A stretch of 64,000 nt of DNA from Synaphobranchus kaupii (GCA_029718625.1 CM056381.1:58088157-58152156); one strand, 5' to 3'; shown: positions 1-11,770, counted from the stretch's first letter. Translations and numbers: made by a program. The notes: generated from the letters alone by a model not told the origin.

Positions 1-1934
1 ATTTTTTGTTCATATACTCCCTTGTAGGAAATAGTGATGCCCCAAAATTCAGCGATGGTATGTTTTCTGTCAATGATCTACTAAGTTTTGATCACTTAAG
101 ACATGTTTTTTTTTTTTTTTGTGCATTTTTAAACAAATACCTGGAAAAAATGATATATATGACAGATGTTTTGTTTTTTATTTAAAAACTCTGTATGTCT
201 ATCTTGACTGGATAGTTACAGTACGACACAACACGACAAGTGACAGGGAAAGAATGAGAGATCAAAAAATGTTAGTGTTACAAGACTAGCCAGGGAATAA
301 GCATACAGAGACTTACATGTATTTGTTTTTTTTCCCCTCAGCAGCTGTGTCTTTGCCTGTTGTTTATAAAAATGCTGGTGAAAGAGAGAACAAGATACTT
401 TTTTCGTTGCAAAAATGAGAATTGATCAATGCTAGTAAAGCAGTACGTGGATAAGAACTATAAACCATGAGAAATGTAAGTAAATAAATGCTACACTATA
501 TCCGTGGTGATCTCTGTGATTTGATTGTGAGTTATGGGCATTTTTGAATTCACTGTACAGTAAGTAGTTCATTTTTGTTCTTTTTACTACCTTGATTGCA
601 CAATAACAGCAGCCTGTGACTAAAGAGATTTCTGCGTCGTCATCTTTCATGACACCAACCTTTAACATACCAGCAAGAGTCACGCAACAATTTTAATCAT
701 GTTGTAGCATGGGAAGGAGATTGAAAATGCTGGATGTTTTCGGAAAACAGGATTTATACTCGTGCACAGAAGAGCCAGCTTGCACAATCCACATGACAGC
801 TGCATTCAGCAGAGGAGATCTAAAGAGAGAGAGGGAGACAGAGAGATAGAGGGAGAGATTCCAGTGATATTGTGGCTGCCCAGTTTTTAATACATGGTAT
901 AGTTAATCCAACTCCAGGTGGCTCAGAGGATGTACGTTTGTATGTATACTAAAGTACTAATGTTTTGGCACATCACAACAAAATTTCTGAAGCCCCACAA
1001 ATTACATGCATATTATGTACATTGACCAAAGTGATGGTGTCAATAAAAATGACAAAATTTAAATCTTGGACACACAGAAATAGACATCACATTTGCTGAA
1101 CCAAAATGCAGTACTAGATCCACATAAATAAACTCATCTATCAACTGGAATAGAGAAATCCAGATTGGCTTACGTGTGTGCAATGGTGATCCGTTGGGAT
1201 TTAGTAGAAAGCACGCTGCCTGCCAATGTCTTAGCTAATACTTGACCTGGGTACAGCCTCACTTGGGCTCTGAGCCAATTGCTTGGGAATCCCCCCTTCC
1301 TCCTACCCCCTCCTCCCTGCTGTACCTTGGCCCCTTGACTCCTAATCACTGAGCCTCTGTGTAGCTGGTATGGTGAGACCCAAAAACACTGCCAGTCCTG
1401 TTTTACACTGGAGAATTTAAAAATCAAATAGGCACAGGAGATTTGCAGTCGCCGTCCTTGCCGGCAAGTCCTGAGTACAGTGCTGCAATAATTCAATTAA
1501 TCTACTCCACATGTGAGGGCTCAATGATGAGAGAGTGCAGAATACCTGTCAAAACGAGGAGAAAGAACTAAGCCATCTGTCCAATAAGAAATAATGGGAG
1601 GGGCATATGTCTCTGCAGAAAGACCGACCAGACTGTAGCTGCTCACCTTTGACCTTGGAAAGGGCCATTTCATCAGACTTCCCTATTCTCTAAACCACTG
1701 TAACTTAGTACTGGGGAGGAAAGTTAATTGCCTGAAAAAAGCTGGAGACCTTGTTATTCCAAGACCAGATTTAGTCAGATCAGGTGCTCAAGTGCCTGGC
1801 TAAAAAGAAAACCTGCAGACACTTTGTATCTCAACAGCAAGTTGTAAGATCAAATTTTATCAATTTCTTTCCCCACAAGATGTCACAGAAGTAATGCCAA
1901 TAATAAAGACTCCCCAACAAACAAGGCTGATTAA
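1..1934. other. Intergenic stretch, no gene seen
   Basis: This AT-rich stretch has stops in all frames and only short chance open frames. A T15 run lies at 106-120 and a purine-rich GA tract at about 823-857. A more GC-rich patch at 1190-1390 is read by a 108-codon minus frame, but it shows no recognisable domain or splice context. Confidence 0.6.
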
Positions 1935-1968
1935 ACAGCCTATTAGTTTATACAGCCTATTAGTTTAT
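1935..1968. repeat. 17-bp tandem duplication
   Basis: Two perfect adjacent copies of ACAGCCTATTAGTTTAT occupy 1935-1951 and 1952-1968. It looks like a simple replication-slippage duplication just upstream of a palindromic MITE. Confidence 0.9.
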
Positions 1969-1987
1969 ACCATCAAAGTTCTGTTAT

Positions 1988-2163
1988 TGTATTAACAAGG
2001 GTTGGGGTCAATAACATTTCAGTGAAGTCAATTCAGGAAATGAATTAACTGAATTGGAAATTCCCACAATGTTCTATGAGAAATCTACAATGAATCAATC
2101 GAACTACAATTAATTTGAATTGACTGAATGTTAATGGAATTGACCCAAACCTTGCTATTAACA
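1988..2163. mobile_element. Palindromic MITE, GGGTTGGGGTCAAT type
   Basis: The left arm contains AACAAGGGTTGGGGTCAAT. The right arm reads back as AGCAAGGTTTGGGTCAATTC, so this is a short inverted-repeat element of about 175 bp with no coding capacity. The interior is full of GAATTGA/TCAATTC motifs. Fish genomes carry an abundant palindromic family with this GGGTTGGGGTCAATTCC start. ATTAACAA occurs just outside both arms and may be part of the arms or a target duplication; I cannot decide. Confidence 0.65.
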
Positions 2164-4728
2164 AATATAATTTTTTTTGTGGACTCTTATCTTAGGCTGC
2201 AAAAAACAACAGCATGACACAATAAAACAAGCTTTCATTCACTGTTAATATAGCATCAGTGGCTATGGACCTGTAGATTATTCTTCTTAATTTTTCGCAC
2301 TGCTACTGTATGTATCACAGATCTGTCTCCAGTGCTATTTTCCTATCTGGACTACTAACTTTCTACATGCTGGTTGTTATGCATTCAACTAGGGGTGGAG
2401 ATGCACAACAGAAAATAAAGTGGATGGACTGCTTTTTTAGTGGAGAGAACACCTTTTTAATATGCCAGCTCGCTGATTTTTTTTAGTGCATGGGGAAGCA
2501 AACAGACTTCAAGGGTGGCCCAGGCTAACATAACAATCAAAAATATTCTAGCTAAAAATGTTCTAAAAAAAATGCAGGAGAGGAATAACCAATCTAAAGA
2601 AAAATGGCACCCACCCCCTACGGCTTCCATGCTGGTCTTAATGCTCAGGGAGCTATATACATCAGTAGCATGTATGCATATATGGATTTGCATACCAACA
2701 TAGCGACTACAATATAGCAACTGGTCTGTGCAGTTTGTTCGGCAGGAAAAAGCCAACCCCCATTTGTAGTCTACATGCGTATTTTATATGGCACCCGTTC
2801 TTCTGGACCAATCCCAGCACAAAACGATAATCGTAAACACACCCCTGTCCTCTCCAGATACGGCGCCTTCAGCTGAGAAGAAAGGGAGAGAAAATACATG
2901 CAACAACAATGCCAAAAGGATGTAACACTGGTCTTCCTGCATGTAATCAAGGCCTGTAATGTTGGACTGTTGGACCATGAACGGATCCCTATGGGACTTC
3001 TTTAGAAAGGCAAGGTGAAGCCGAAACTGAGAACTCCTGTTAGGAATACCACGGGACTTAGGATGAGATCAATTTGTGGGAAAATCAGGAGCTACCTATC
3101 TCTGCCAGTGTATCAAATGCAGAGGGTAGACTCAGGACGATCGGGAAAGCAACTTTCGCAGATAGTGACTAAAGGAACAATATATATATTTTTTTACCAT
3201 TTCTTACGTGCAAAATAAATCATTCAAACCAAATAAAAAAGGTTCAAGTGTTTTTCAGAGTAGCGCTCAGCTTCTAAACAAATCCTGTAGTTATCCTGTA
3301 CGGAGGAGGATAATACATTAGCTAATTAAAAACTTGTTTTGAGACAGAAATGGCTCATTTCCAATATCGCTCTGCTTCTCTCTGAAATGCCACTGTTTTT
3401 ATTTTAGACCTGAAAGAAATCCTACATGAACAAAGCACTAATTTCAGTCAGAAACACACACTGCATTAAACTTTCCATTGTTGTTTATTCATGGAATATT
3501 GAGCGAATTTAATCATGATGAAAGATGAAAGAACAGCATACGTAATGTTTTGCAGATATATTTCAAATTTTGCATATGCATTACTCCAAATAACATATTG
3601 ATACAGACAAGTTTCAAGTGGGATATTTTATTGGGATACTTAGCCAAACACCAGCTATTTTGAGGCTGCATTTGGCAAATTGCCTCTAGTTGTTCGTGAC
3701 ATGCCTTGAAGTCCACGCTATTTATCATGCCACTGCACAAGGGCTAGATAAATACAACATAATGGATCCATTTGAACGTTGAGTGGAGAGAAAATATCAA
3801 AGTCTTTCTGTTGGTGTAAATGGAACTCAAACACACTTTCCACATCCTTGCTGGTTCTACATTCTAGTGCCATTTCCTGTGATCAGAATACACTTAAATT
3901 ATTTCAAGGTTCAAGACTCCCTGTATTTTGTTAGCACATGATATCCATTATACCTCAGGGGACAAGGGTAGTTCTTCTCACTGACCAGTGCTAGAAGAGA
4001 CAGGGTCATCTGAGTCCAGTGTGTAGCTAAGAAAGGTGGTCCTGGCTTTCTTCCCTACAGGGAAGATACAAGGACATGTCTCCTTAAAAGGATTAGACCA
4101 GGATTCAGTCCTACCACCACAGTTTGAGCCAGTGGTATTTTATTTCTCATTACAAGTTAGAGGCAGTTCCTGAAATTAATGGGGGGAAAATGCTGTGCAG
4201 GTAATATTTACTGAAGTGCATCACACAAACTTGCAGACAAATCCAAATGCGACAGGAAACGAGTCAAGCCCTAAGTATATTGTTAATCCTATCAGTCACA
4301 AAGCCCCAGTCCAAACAATTTCTCAAGGCTGCCTCTTGGAGATATCGAGAGTGTAAGTGGACATCTGAGTCCATTTGCATTGTTGCGACAGACAAAAAAT
4401 GTCCCACCCGTCCATAGGCATAGGCATAGTTCATAGGCATATTTATAATTGATCTCCAGGGCATTCCAATTAAGAGCTCCTTTGACATTTTAGCCCAGGT
4501 CACACCTGTTGTGAGACCCGATGCAGTCTGACATGGGGTGCTGCGCACACTTTCTTGTGCCCGTTTAAACCAAGGAGGTTGCCACATAAGTCCAGCCAAG
4601 CTCCCAGAGAGGGGACTGCACCAGGTTTTCAGACGCTGTCCAGACTGAGACAACATCTCGATTTACTTCAAGAAAACAGCTGCACTCAAATGTTCCAAAG
4701 ACACTACCCCCTTCTTTAATACCACCCC

Positions 4729-4744
4729 CACACACACACACACA
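4729..4744. repeat. (CA)8 microsatellite
   Basis: Eight uninterrupted CA units follow a short C run. Confidence 0.9.
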
Positions 4745-5286
4745 TATCCATACCATTACTCCACATTCAAAGTTGAATCCAATGCTAGCGCTACCACTAC
4801 CAAGACAAATGGGGCCTGGACCACCCCTACAACTCCCCTGCTCTCACAGAACACTTACACAAATAAACTGCAGCGGATTTCATGACACCGGGCTTCAGGA
4901 ATTTCTGCCAAATGATCAAACGGTCCCAGGTCCGGCGTAACACAGGCTTGATGTGGTGGATTCATTACAGCCCCTCTCTTTTCTCAGCAGCTGGCTATCG
5001 TCTTTTCAGTCAGAGGAAGACAAATTCTGCATAAATTAACCGAAACTTTAATTAAGACGAGCGGTTATTTTTATTTTCCCTCTGTGGAATAGTTTTGAGG
5101 TGAATAACCATTTTTTTTGTCTGGATCTCCGTATTCCTCTTCAGGTCTACAGGCACATTGCAAACATGCCTTGCAATGGGATTTGCATCATCACAACGGT
5201 CTATATAGCTGTTTTAGTGATGACACAGCCAAGCTACAGTAACATGCAAAGTTTGCAGTGCAGTGCATGGCTCTAACCAAGCCGTT

Positions 5287-5310
5287 TAAATAAATAAATA
5301 AATAAATAAA
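5287..5310. repeat. (AAAT)n microsatellite
   Basis: About six AAAT units are seen, followed by an imperfect A-rich extension. Confidence 0.9.
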
Positions 5311-6630
5311 ATAAAAACATGCAGCTTATAGGAAATTTGTGGTATTTACTCTGACTGGTTCATTAAATTCTTAGTCAAAGAGGTGTTGGCTCTCTTCTTG
5401 TCAGTGCCCTGTGTCCAGATGCATATTTTCTGTTGTCGTGTCTTAGAATTTACAGTATTACGTTAATACGGTATTACATTTTTACCAGGATTCCAATAAT
5501 CCTGTTCTAAGTGTTATACTGTATGTATATATTATATGATATATCCTTCAACGACGCATTGTGGGTACTGAGGAACAGTGTGCGCTGTGGCATGTGAAGT
5601 CTCTGGTCTGATGCAACATTTCTAACGTATATGGTGAAATTTAAATCAATCAAAATCAAACGGAAACATGTTTTTCATTCTTATTTTGTGCACTCCATTT
5701 TCACTTCCGCCTATGCTTTCTGAAAATGAGTGTTGAAATATACAAATGGCAATGCTGACAGAACGCCGCCAAACCAAGCCAAGAAAAGGGCGGGTAGATT
5801 GGGTTTAAGGTATTTGCAGTGATGGAGACTTCAGGAAAGGTCTGTAAAAATGCATTGTTGTATTCTTTTTTCTTTGTTTTCTTTTAAATAAAAAAAAAGA
5901 GTTTTTCTTCATGTACGCCATTTGTTTGAACGCTGAAAAATAAAACATTAAACTTTGCGAGTGTAGTCCACTCGCATGCACTAGCATTTTGTTCCCATTA
6001 ACCTTATTAAAGACATATTTCTTAGTCCCTGTGTACTTCATTAAAACAGACTTGGCAGCGAGCAGACATGCTGTGCACAGTTCTGGTGAGCGGTGATGCT
6101 TTGCAGACTCTGACCGATGTTCACTTCCTGCAGAGGTCTCCTAGCCCCCTTCTCTGTCTAACGCAGACATACAGGCAGCCAAAGAGGGAAACTAGCTCTA
6201 TACCAAGCTTAATACATTCAGGGGGGTTTGCTGGAAATGAAACGATGAACAGTTTTCGAAAACCAGACTTACACTGAAGTATTCATTTTTTGTTTTCATG
6301 TGAATGGCGGTGTCAAATGCAATTGATTTCCGCTGTTGTTTCCTTGCTTTTCGCAAACAGTATTTTGTATAAGCATAACATAACATGTGATAAGATCTTT
6401 TGACTATGCATAATTATGTATTTTAATTGATTTAAGATGCCTTGCCATTAAGGAAGTAATTATAAAGCATATCTTACTCTGACAAGACATGCAAGCCTGC
6501 GGCGGTTGGCAAGTCCTTTCACTGAGGCTCATGAATACACCCAAAACACATCATAATGGAAATGTTAAGACAGGACACAGGACCGTGCAAGTAACCGCTA
6601 CAAGTCAAGTGATCCTTTCCTATAAATCTT

Positions 6631-6748
6631 ACACAGTAAAATGGCCAGTGTTAATTCAACTGATCTGGCCAGAGTAGGCTCATATGGACACTGTTAGAGT
6701 TGAATCAACACTGTTAAGAGTTGTATTAACACTGGACATGTTGCTGTG
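6631..6748. mobile_element. 118-bp inverted-repeat MITE (CACAGTAAAATGG type)
   Basis: The left arm starts CACAGTAAAATGGCCAGTGT. The right arm, read on the minus strand, starts CACAGCAACATGTCCAGTGT. Both arms run on into TTAAT.CAACTCT, giving about 30 bp of terminal inverted repeat around a short core. There is no coding capacity. A half-copy of the same arm sits at 42505-42538. No clear target duplication is visible. Confidence 0.65.
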
Positions 6749-7258
6749 AATTGACTGTGTATATTTGCTATCTAATATCTACTTTGAAAAAAACAATAAT
6801 TGAATGTATTATTTTTTTAAAATTAGTGAAAGTGATTAGTGTGCCCTTTAAACCAGGTAGCTGCTGGAATGAACACAAGTTCCCATACCTCCCCTGTATA
6901 GCGAGAGTCTGCCACTACCGCCATCTGCTTTTGTTGCATAGGTTAGCAAGGATTGAATTGAACATCTTCAATGATTTGGCTGACCTTCAGGCCTCAGCTG
7001 CATGTTTCCAAAAGGATATACTGTGCATATTTTGGACCACAGAGACTTATGAGGTAGCAATTGGTAATATCAAATGTACCAGAACCTCATTTGCAATCTC
7101 TGACTGTAATTGTTGCCCACAGCAAGGCTGTTTTTCAACAGCTCAGTAGGAACCATTTTCATTCAGAAGTGTTTCTTGTTCTTCATATATGTGCTGCTGC
7201 TACACTCACTGACAGATGGAAATTCTTCCTCTTGATGGCAAACAACTCTATAAGGGCT
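6749..7258. other. No gene seen
   Basis: A 132-codon plus frame at 6751-7149 crosses most of this stretch. It has no recognisable domain, no coding-like composition and starts directly at the MITE edge, so I do not call it. Confidence 0.5.
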
Positions 7259-7414
7259 TTATTTCTCCTGGAATGCCTCCAGCTCATATAGTGTCTTGAC
7301 AAGATCCTGGAGAACTTTGAGACTTGGGATTTTCTCTGACTCAGCCTTCTGTGCTCGACACAGCGCTTGGCTTGTGACTGACAGAGCAGCTGTAAAGTTA
7401 ATCTGTGGGGCCCC
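7259..7414 (-). pseudogene. Possible 52-codon coding remnant (unidentified)
   Basis: On the minus strand a frame without its own start runs from just after a stop at 7415-7417 to a TAA at 7259-7261. It reads like real protein: it includes ALCRAQKAESEKIPSLKVLQ and ends LYELEAFQEK, with many GAG, CTG, CAG and AAG codons, unlike the AT-rich flanks. A possible splice acceptor (CAGTTTTTAG) sits directly upstream. I do not recognise the family. It could be a last exon, a decayed gene copy or part of an unlisted transposon. The call rests only on composition and splice context, so it is weak. Confidence 0.2.
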
Positions 7415-7965
7415 CTAAAAACTGCCATGCATAGGGCAGCATCCTCAAGTTAGCCACTGCTGTGGGATTATTTTTTTCTCTGTTGAGTTTCATTCTCTCA
7501 AGACCAGTCCACATCAGTGCATGCAGTGAATTAATTCAATTGGACTTCAATATTTTGTAGAATTGCACATGTACTCTATTGTTAGGTGAAACTCCAACTA
7601 AATGAAAGAAAAACATAGTTATACGTTGCTAATGCATATACACTGTAGAGTTAGATTGTTCTCAAAGAAATTCTGTCTGAAACAATATCTAAAATGAGAA
7701 GCAGATGTGTGTATACATTATAACAAAACCTCAGACAAACCTCAGAGTTATGGACTGATCATAACCTGTAACTCCGAGGTAAGATGTATTGTCAACCAAA
7801 TAAGATGTGATTCTGGAAATGACATAAGCAGCTACACCTTTTCAAACACCTTATTATAGAAGACACAGATTACTTGTCATTATCACTGATAGTGTCAAAG
7901 GTGAGTCAATTCCCATTCATAAAAAACTGAAATACACCGCGCCATTCTGTAATTACATGTCAAGG
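7415..7965. other. No gene seen
   Basis: AT-rich sequence with no repeat or open frame that I can support. Confidence 0.5.
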
Positions 7966-8150
7966 CCAATCAAAAATCAGCATTATTTCGAGTTTTGGTG
8001 TGGCAGTTTAATGAAACCTGCTTGCACCTACCTGTGTAAAAAAGCAAGAAAAAACATGCATTTTAATGGTTTGTTTACCACAGTGATGATGTATTTATTC
8101 ATTATCAGTGCTAGAAGCGGTTTAAGTTCAACTGGGTTATCACGGTTGCC
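7966..8150. repeat. Dispersed repeat, copy 1 (partner at 31056-31215)
   Basis: This segment shares ordered blocks with 31056-31215: CAAAAATCAGC, AACATGCATTTTAATG, GATGTAT-TTA and GCTAGAAGC.GTTTAA followed by CTGGGTT. The copies are diverged and interrupted by small indels, so this is an old interspersed repeat. No coding sequence, terminal repeats or tail identify its class. Confidence 0.55.
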
Positions 8151-9099
8151 TACTGACTTCCCACTGTTCCCAGTCAACAAGCTCCTGTCCCCATTTACAC
8201 AATGTTCCCTCAATGATGCCTTGTTCTTTATGAGAGCATCCCTATCTTCCTTTGAGCTCACAGTCTTTCCAGTATATCCTTTACCTAGTACTTTTCTTTG
8301 TCAATTGCTTTTGGTTTCTTTCTACACATACAGTCTTCATGGCATTACGACTTGGAGTTTGTAACGTAACGTTTAATTTTTCAGAGTGCAAGATGGATGG
8401 TATTTTGTATAACAGTTGTCAACTAGATTCCTATGTTGTTTGCATATGTTGCTTCAATCCTGAAAAGTGGGAATAATGTATCACAGTAAATTGGGAGCAA
8501 AATCCACAAATTCAGTATACTATCAAAACTAGACAAGGGGCATATCTTTTGCACTACTGCTAAACAATGTGGTAAATGACAACAGAGTTTTAAACAGGCT
8601 AGGCTCAAGAAGGGCCAGAATAAAATCAAACCGTTTGCAAAAGAGGCCAAAGTAGTCATTCAGCAGTCAGTCAGATCTCATTAGAACATCATCTGTTTCT
8701 GTGCTGGCTTTCTATAAAGATTTTTTCTTTCTTACTGCTTGTTTGATTAATGGTTATCACATTTACCTACAGCTACATAATGAGAGTAGATGGTTAAAAA
8801 TTAGGCTTGGCAAGTGAAAGTAAAATTGAGTAAAAAAATAAATTGAGGTATAACCATTCAAATTAAAGATTCAAATTAAATCCCTTTCAAAGTGACAAAA
8901 AAACCCCCAGTATATTATAATGTAATACACAGATTTTTTATGCAATGCATTATAGAGAAGGGATTAGATATTCTTAGGAAAGTAAAATAGAGAGACAGAT
9001 ATGTTTGGAGGTTTTTTTGCTCTGTTGGACTGATATGAACAGTCTCATGCTGACAGCTAGTTAGCCCTCTGCACTCTGTCCATTTGTTTCCACCATGTG
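8151..9099. other. No gene seen
   Basis: AT-rich stretch. Overlapping short open frames at 8252-8659 on both strands lack motifs. Confidence 0.5.
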
Positions 9100-9305
9100 A
9101 ACGGCAGGGGCTGTCGACACCGAGGCCCAGTGCTCAGAGGCCGCGGCTGCGTGTGTGGCCACGCGCAGCAGTAGCACGCGCTCTGAAAGCCACCATGGGC
9201 ACGACCTACAACGTGCTGGCGGTGACCTCAAATGAAGTCGCACTCACGCAAAGGGCAGTGGCGACGGATGCCACACGCTGCTTGGTACGCTGCAGTAGTG
9301 ATTGA
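9100..9305 (+). other. Short CpG-rich patch with a strong Kozak start
   Basis: About 200 bp here hold roughly 20 CpG dinucleotides at about 60% G+C, while the flanks are AT-rich and CpG-poor. Inside, GCCACCATGG at 9189-9198 matches the vertebrate Kozak consensus exactly and opens a 36-codon frame (9195-9305) starting MGTTYNVLAV. The frame matches no family I know and ends before any obvious splice donor. It could be a small CpG island near an unseen first exon, or a young GC-rich repeat. Confidence 0.3.
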
Positions 9306-9746
9306 AGAATGAGACCAGATAAGTGTATAACAATTATATTCCATCACTGACTTCCTAACTTAAACACATCATTTTTTTCGTCTGTGGACAGAAAAATCCT
9401 TTGAATTGTCGGCTCACTGTGTCTCCACTCAGTAGCCTATGGTATTTATGGAACCTCACTCATCCGTCAACACCTTCCAGCAGATCCACAGTATAAAATA
9501 TTTCCAACCATGAAATCAATGGGGTGGTAGCACTTATCAGAATATGCGATGCTTTTCAGACAGTAGGGACCACGTTACCTTTCGATATGAACAATAACAA
9601 TAATTTTTTACAATTCAGAGGAGCCACTGTTACATACAGTATGTGCAATATGTGCATATGTATCCTTTTATGCTATGCAAAGCTTTGCCTATTTAATCAT
9701 TCAGCACCCTTCATGTCATTAAGCGACAATTTAGCACATTTAGTTG
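9306..9746. other. No gene seen
   Basis: AT-rich DNA between the CpG patch and the tRNA-derived repeat. Confidence 0.5.
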
Positions 9747-10165
9747 AGCGCAATGGTGCTGCGGTGGTGTAACAGCACACACTAAAATGCACTAAACAGC
9801 ACCAGTCCAACAGCAATAGGTAAAAGCACACACTTTCAGTCTGTGCCGGTGCGCCCTGAGGATCGGGGTTCGATCCCCGGTTCTGCCAGATCCAAGTGCG
9901 GCCGGCGCCTTGAGGCAGAGGCAATTGCTCCCGGGGTGAGGGGAGGGACTTGGAGAGAATCGTCGCACATAAGACGGCCCTGGGCGAATTGGAATCATGG
10001 TCAGGAGCTTGAGGAGTCTCGCCCTGACGAGGACGTGGCGCCCTCCTTCCTACCAGCGGCTGACGGGGTTGTTGCAGCGATTCTCTAGCGGTTGCTATAC
10101 GGTGGGAATTGAATTACATAGGGTCCAATTGGCTACCAAATTATGAAAAAAAGGGAAAAAATTTT
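9747..10165 (+). mobile_element. tRNA-derived SINE-like composite repeat
   Basis: The 5' part looks like a tRNA head. An A-box-like GCGGTGGTGTAA stretch lies near 9760 and a perfect B box, GGTTCGATCC, at 9867-9876. A GC- and CpG-rich body follows (GACGGCCCTGGGCGAATTGG near 9974), then a tail region with ATTGGCTACCAAATT and GAAAAAAAGGG. The head is split by a short insertion (9774-9834). RNA polymerase III boxes plus a non-tRNA body fit a SINE. The 3' boundary is uncertain, and a further GC-rich segment at 10260-10440 may belong to the same composite. Confidence 0.55.
9774..9834. repeat. Short insertion between AGCACACACT direct repeats
   Basis: AGCACACACT occurs at 9774-9783 and again at 9825-9834, bracketing 41 bp that interrupt the tRNA-like head between its A and B boxes. 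This is what a small insertion with a 10-bp target duplication would leave. The insert contains a 21-bp string (9782-9802) found again, inverted, at 14378-14398. Confidence 0.5.
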
Positions 10166-10969
10166 CTGCCCAATTTGGATTGGCCAATCTTCAGCAAATG
10201 TTGCCACAGGCTCTGCTATTGATTCATGAGAGTGCATGCAAGCATGTGCCCTTACCCAAAGCGTATGATTTCAGCCGCCGCTCCTTATCACACTGATGTT
10301 AGCCAACAGGCTGACTTGTGGATGCCCTTCCGTCTGAAGACCTCCTATCCCCGGAATATGCTAGAGCCAACTGTGTGTCGCTCTGCTGGGCTGCCAGCCA
10401 CAGTCAGTGTGGGAAAGGTCTAGATGTGATACCAGATCATGGGCCCGTTCGTGTACTGAAACAATACCTAAAGGCTCTCCGAGCTATTATTTTTTCAATA
10501 TTGTGTTTTTGCTTTATAAAAATAAGGATAATGCTGACATATTCAAAAGTTACTTTCCTGGAGAGGTTCATTAGGCTTCTTGTGCAAACAATCTGTAATT
10601 CATGGATTTGGAAGAACAGTCCAGAGGGATCTTTGTCAAGTGTGCAGATTTGCTTGGGGGTCAAAAACCCCAACAGCCTCAAGGAATTTGTGTGATGGTT
10701 GAACGAAATGCGCTTTCTTTTGGAGTGCATTGGGGTTGTAATATGTTGTCCGTTTCCTGCAGCTGCTTTGAATGTTTTGATGCATTGGCTATGTATTTGT
10801 TTTGACTGCATCGTGTCTCAGCCGAGCCAGTGTTTGGAATTAATTTTTAGTTATTCAATCTTACTGTGTGTTTTATGTGTTCTGAATCCTCTACGCTTAA
10901 ACCGGCAGATCAGTTCAGCGAGGCTTTTGCCATGTGCCGTGATTAACATGAGCTACGCCCCTAGACCCT
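10166..10969. other. No gene seen; possible repeat continuation
   Basis: The 10200-10440 segment is GC-richer and may be a second module of the preceding composite repeat. From 10440 on, overlapping frames of about 125 codons on both strands lack motifs. Confidence 0.45.
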
Positions 10970-11770
10970 TGTCACACAACACCTCTCTGAGATGTTCCAA
11001 CACAGCAGTTTTTTAGTGAAATGTCCATCAGCAGGTCTATAAATCTGGAATATAAATTGAGGTACCGGGAATCGTACAACACAGCAGAATACCAACTGCC
11101 CCATTTAATTTTGCATGGCTCAGATGGGAGCGGGATTCGTAGGTCTGAACCGTGCTCTGTTAGCGCGTTCCTTAGAAACAATGTGCAGCACAACTTTCTG
11201 CTTGGAAAATACTTAAAAACCTCTTTAACAACTCCCACAAGTTTGTCAACTTAAGGGAAATTGCTTTGCCAAATGCCACAATGTGGGCACTGCACATTAA
11301 ATAGACTACTTTTGGCATCGACCCTTTTAAGAGTTTCTGGTATGCTTTCAACAATGAACTTGCATTATCCAAGACAAATGCAGTCTTTCATCTATGACCA
11401 CAGACGTGCTGTAAGTTGACTTGACCAGTTCCTCTTGCCAGTTCATTTATGTGCATTAGCAGCTCGAGGCTGCGTAAGCCATTTTGCAGAGGGGATTGCC
11501 CTGCCATTGATTACATGCTCATTGAGAAATGTGCATGATTTGTGGCTATCCATTATTCCTAGAGGAATGTTTGCACTCAAAAATGAATCGGTTAAATCGT
11601 GGATGACATCTGTCTGCTGCACAAAGCTTTCTTGTGCCCTGATGACAGAATATTTTGTCATTTGGGCAAAAGAACAAGTACAAGACCACAGTCATTGTGT
11701 TTTTTTTATTCAGAAATGTCAATACATTTTTTAGATGTGTGCGTGTAGGGATAAATTGCGAACTGTGCAA
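10970..11770 (-). pseudogene. Broken hAT-type transposase
   Basis: hAT transposases excise and reinsert DNA transposons in the nucleus. Three minus-strand frames, in protein order from high to low coordinate, look like one decayed protein. The first (11443-11661) has the DLTDSFLSANIPLGIMD and AIPSA signatures of the region after the zinc finger in hAT-like and CGGBP1-like proteins. The second (11172-11372) has DNASSLLKAYQKLL followed by CSAHIV, as at the second catalytic acidic residue and C-x2-H motif of hAT enzymes. The third (10972-11238) has KIKWGSWYSAVLY, matching the hAT 'R/KWxSW' block. A +1 shift near 11240 separates the last two, and stops separate the first two. The dimerisation tail, terminal repeats and target duplication are not seen. 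It is a nonfunctional relic. Confidence 0.6.

Larger units (their letters stand above)
2164..6630. other. Intergenic stretch with two microsatellites
   Basis: No gene is supported. A (CA)n run lies at 4729-4744 and an (AAAT)n run at 5287-5310. The longest open frame (4264-4656, minus, 130 codons) has no recognisable motif and is treated as chance. The rest is unique-looking AT-rich DNA. Confidence 0.55.

Noticed and set aside
1980..2165. ATTAACAA on both sides of the MITE read as an 8-bp target duplication
   Set aside because: The right copy is separated from the arm by bases that pair with the left side, so it may be part of the inverted repeat. Not claimed.
3900..3960. Possible interspersed repeat starting TTCAAGGTTCAAGACTCC
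   Set aside because: The similarity to common fish repeats is limited to a few words, and no second copy is found in the window.
4264..4656. 130-codon minus frame
   Set aside because: No domain, no splice context and no coding-like codon bias. A second overlapping frame is open too.
6751..7149. 132-codon plus frame
   Set aside because: It starts at the edge of a MITE, and the composition and residues look random.
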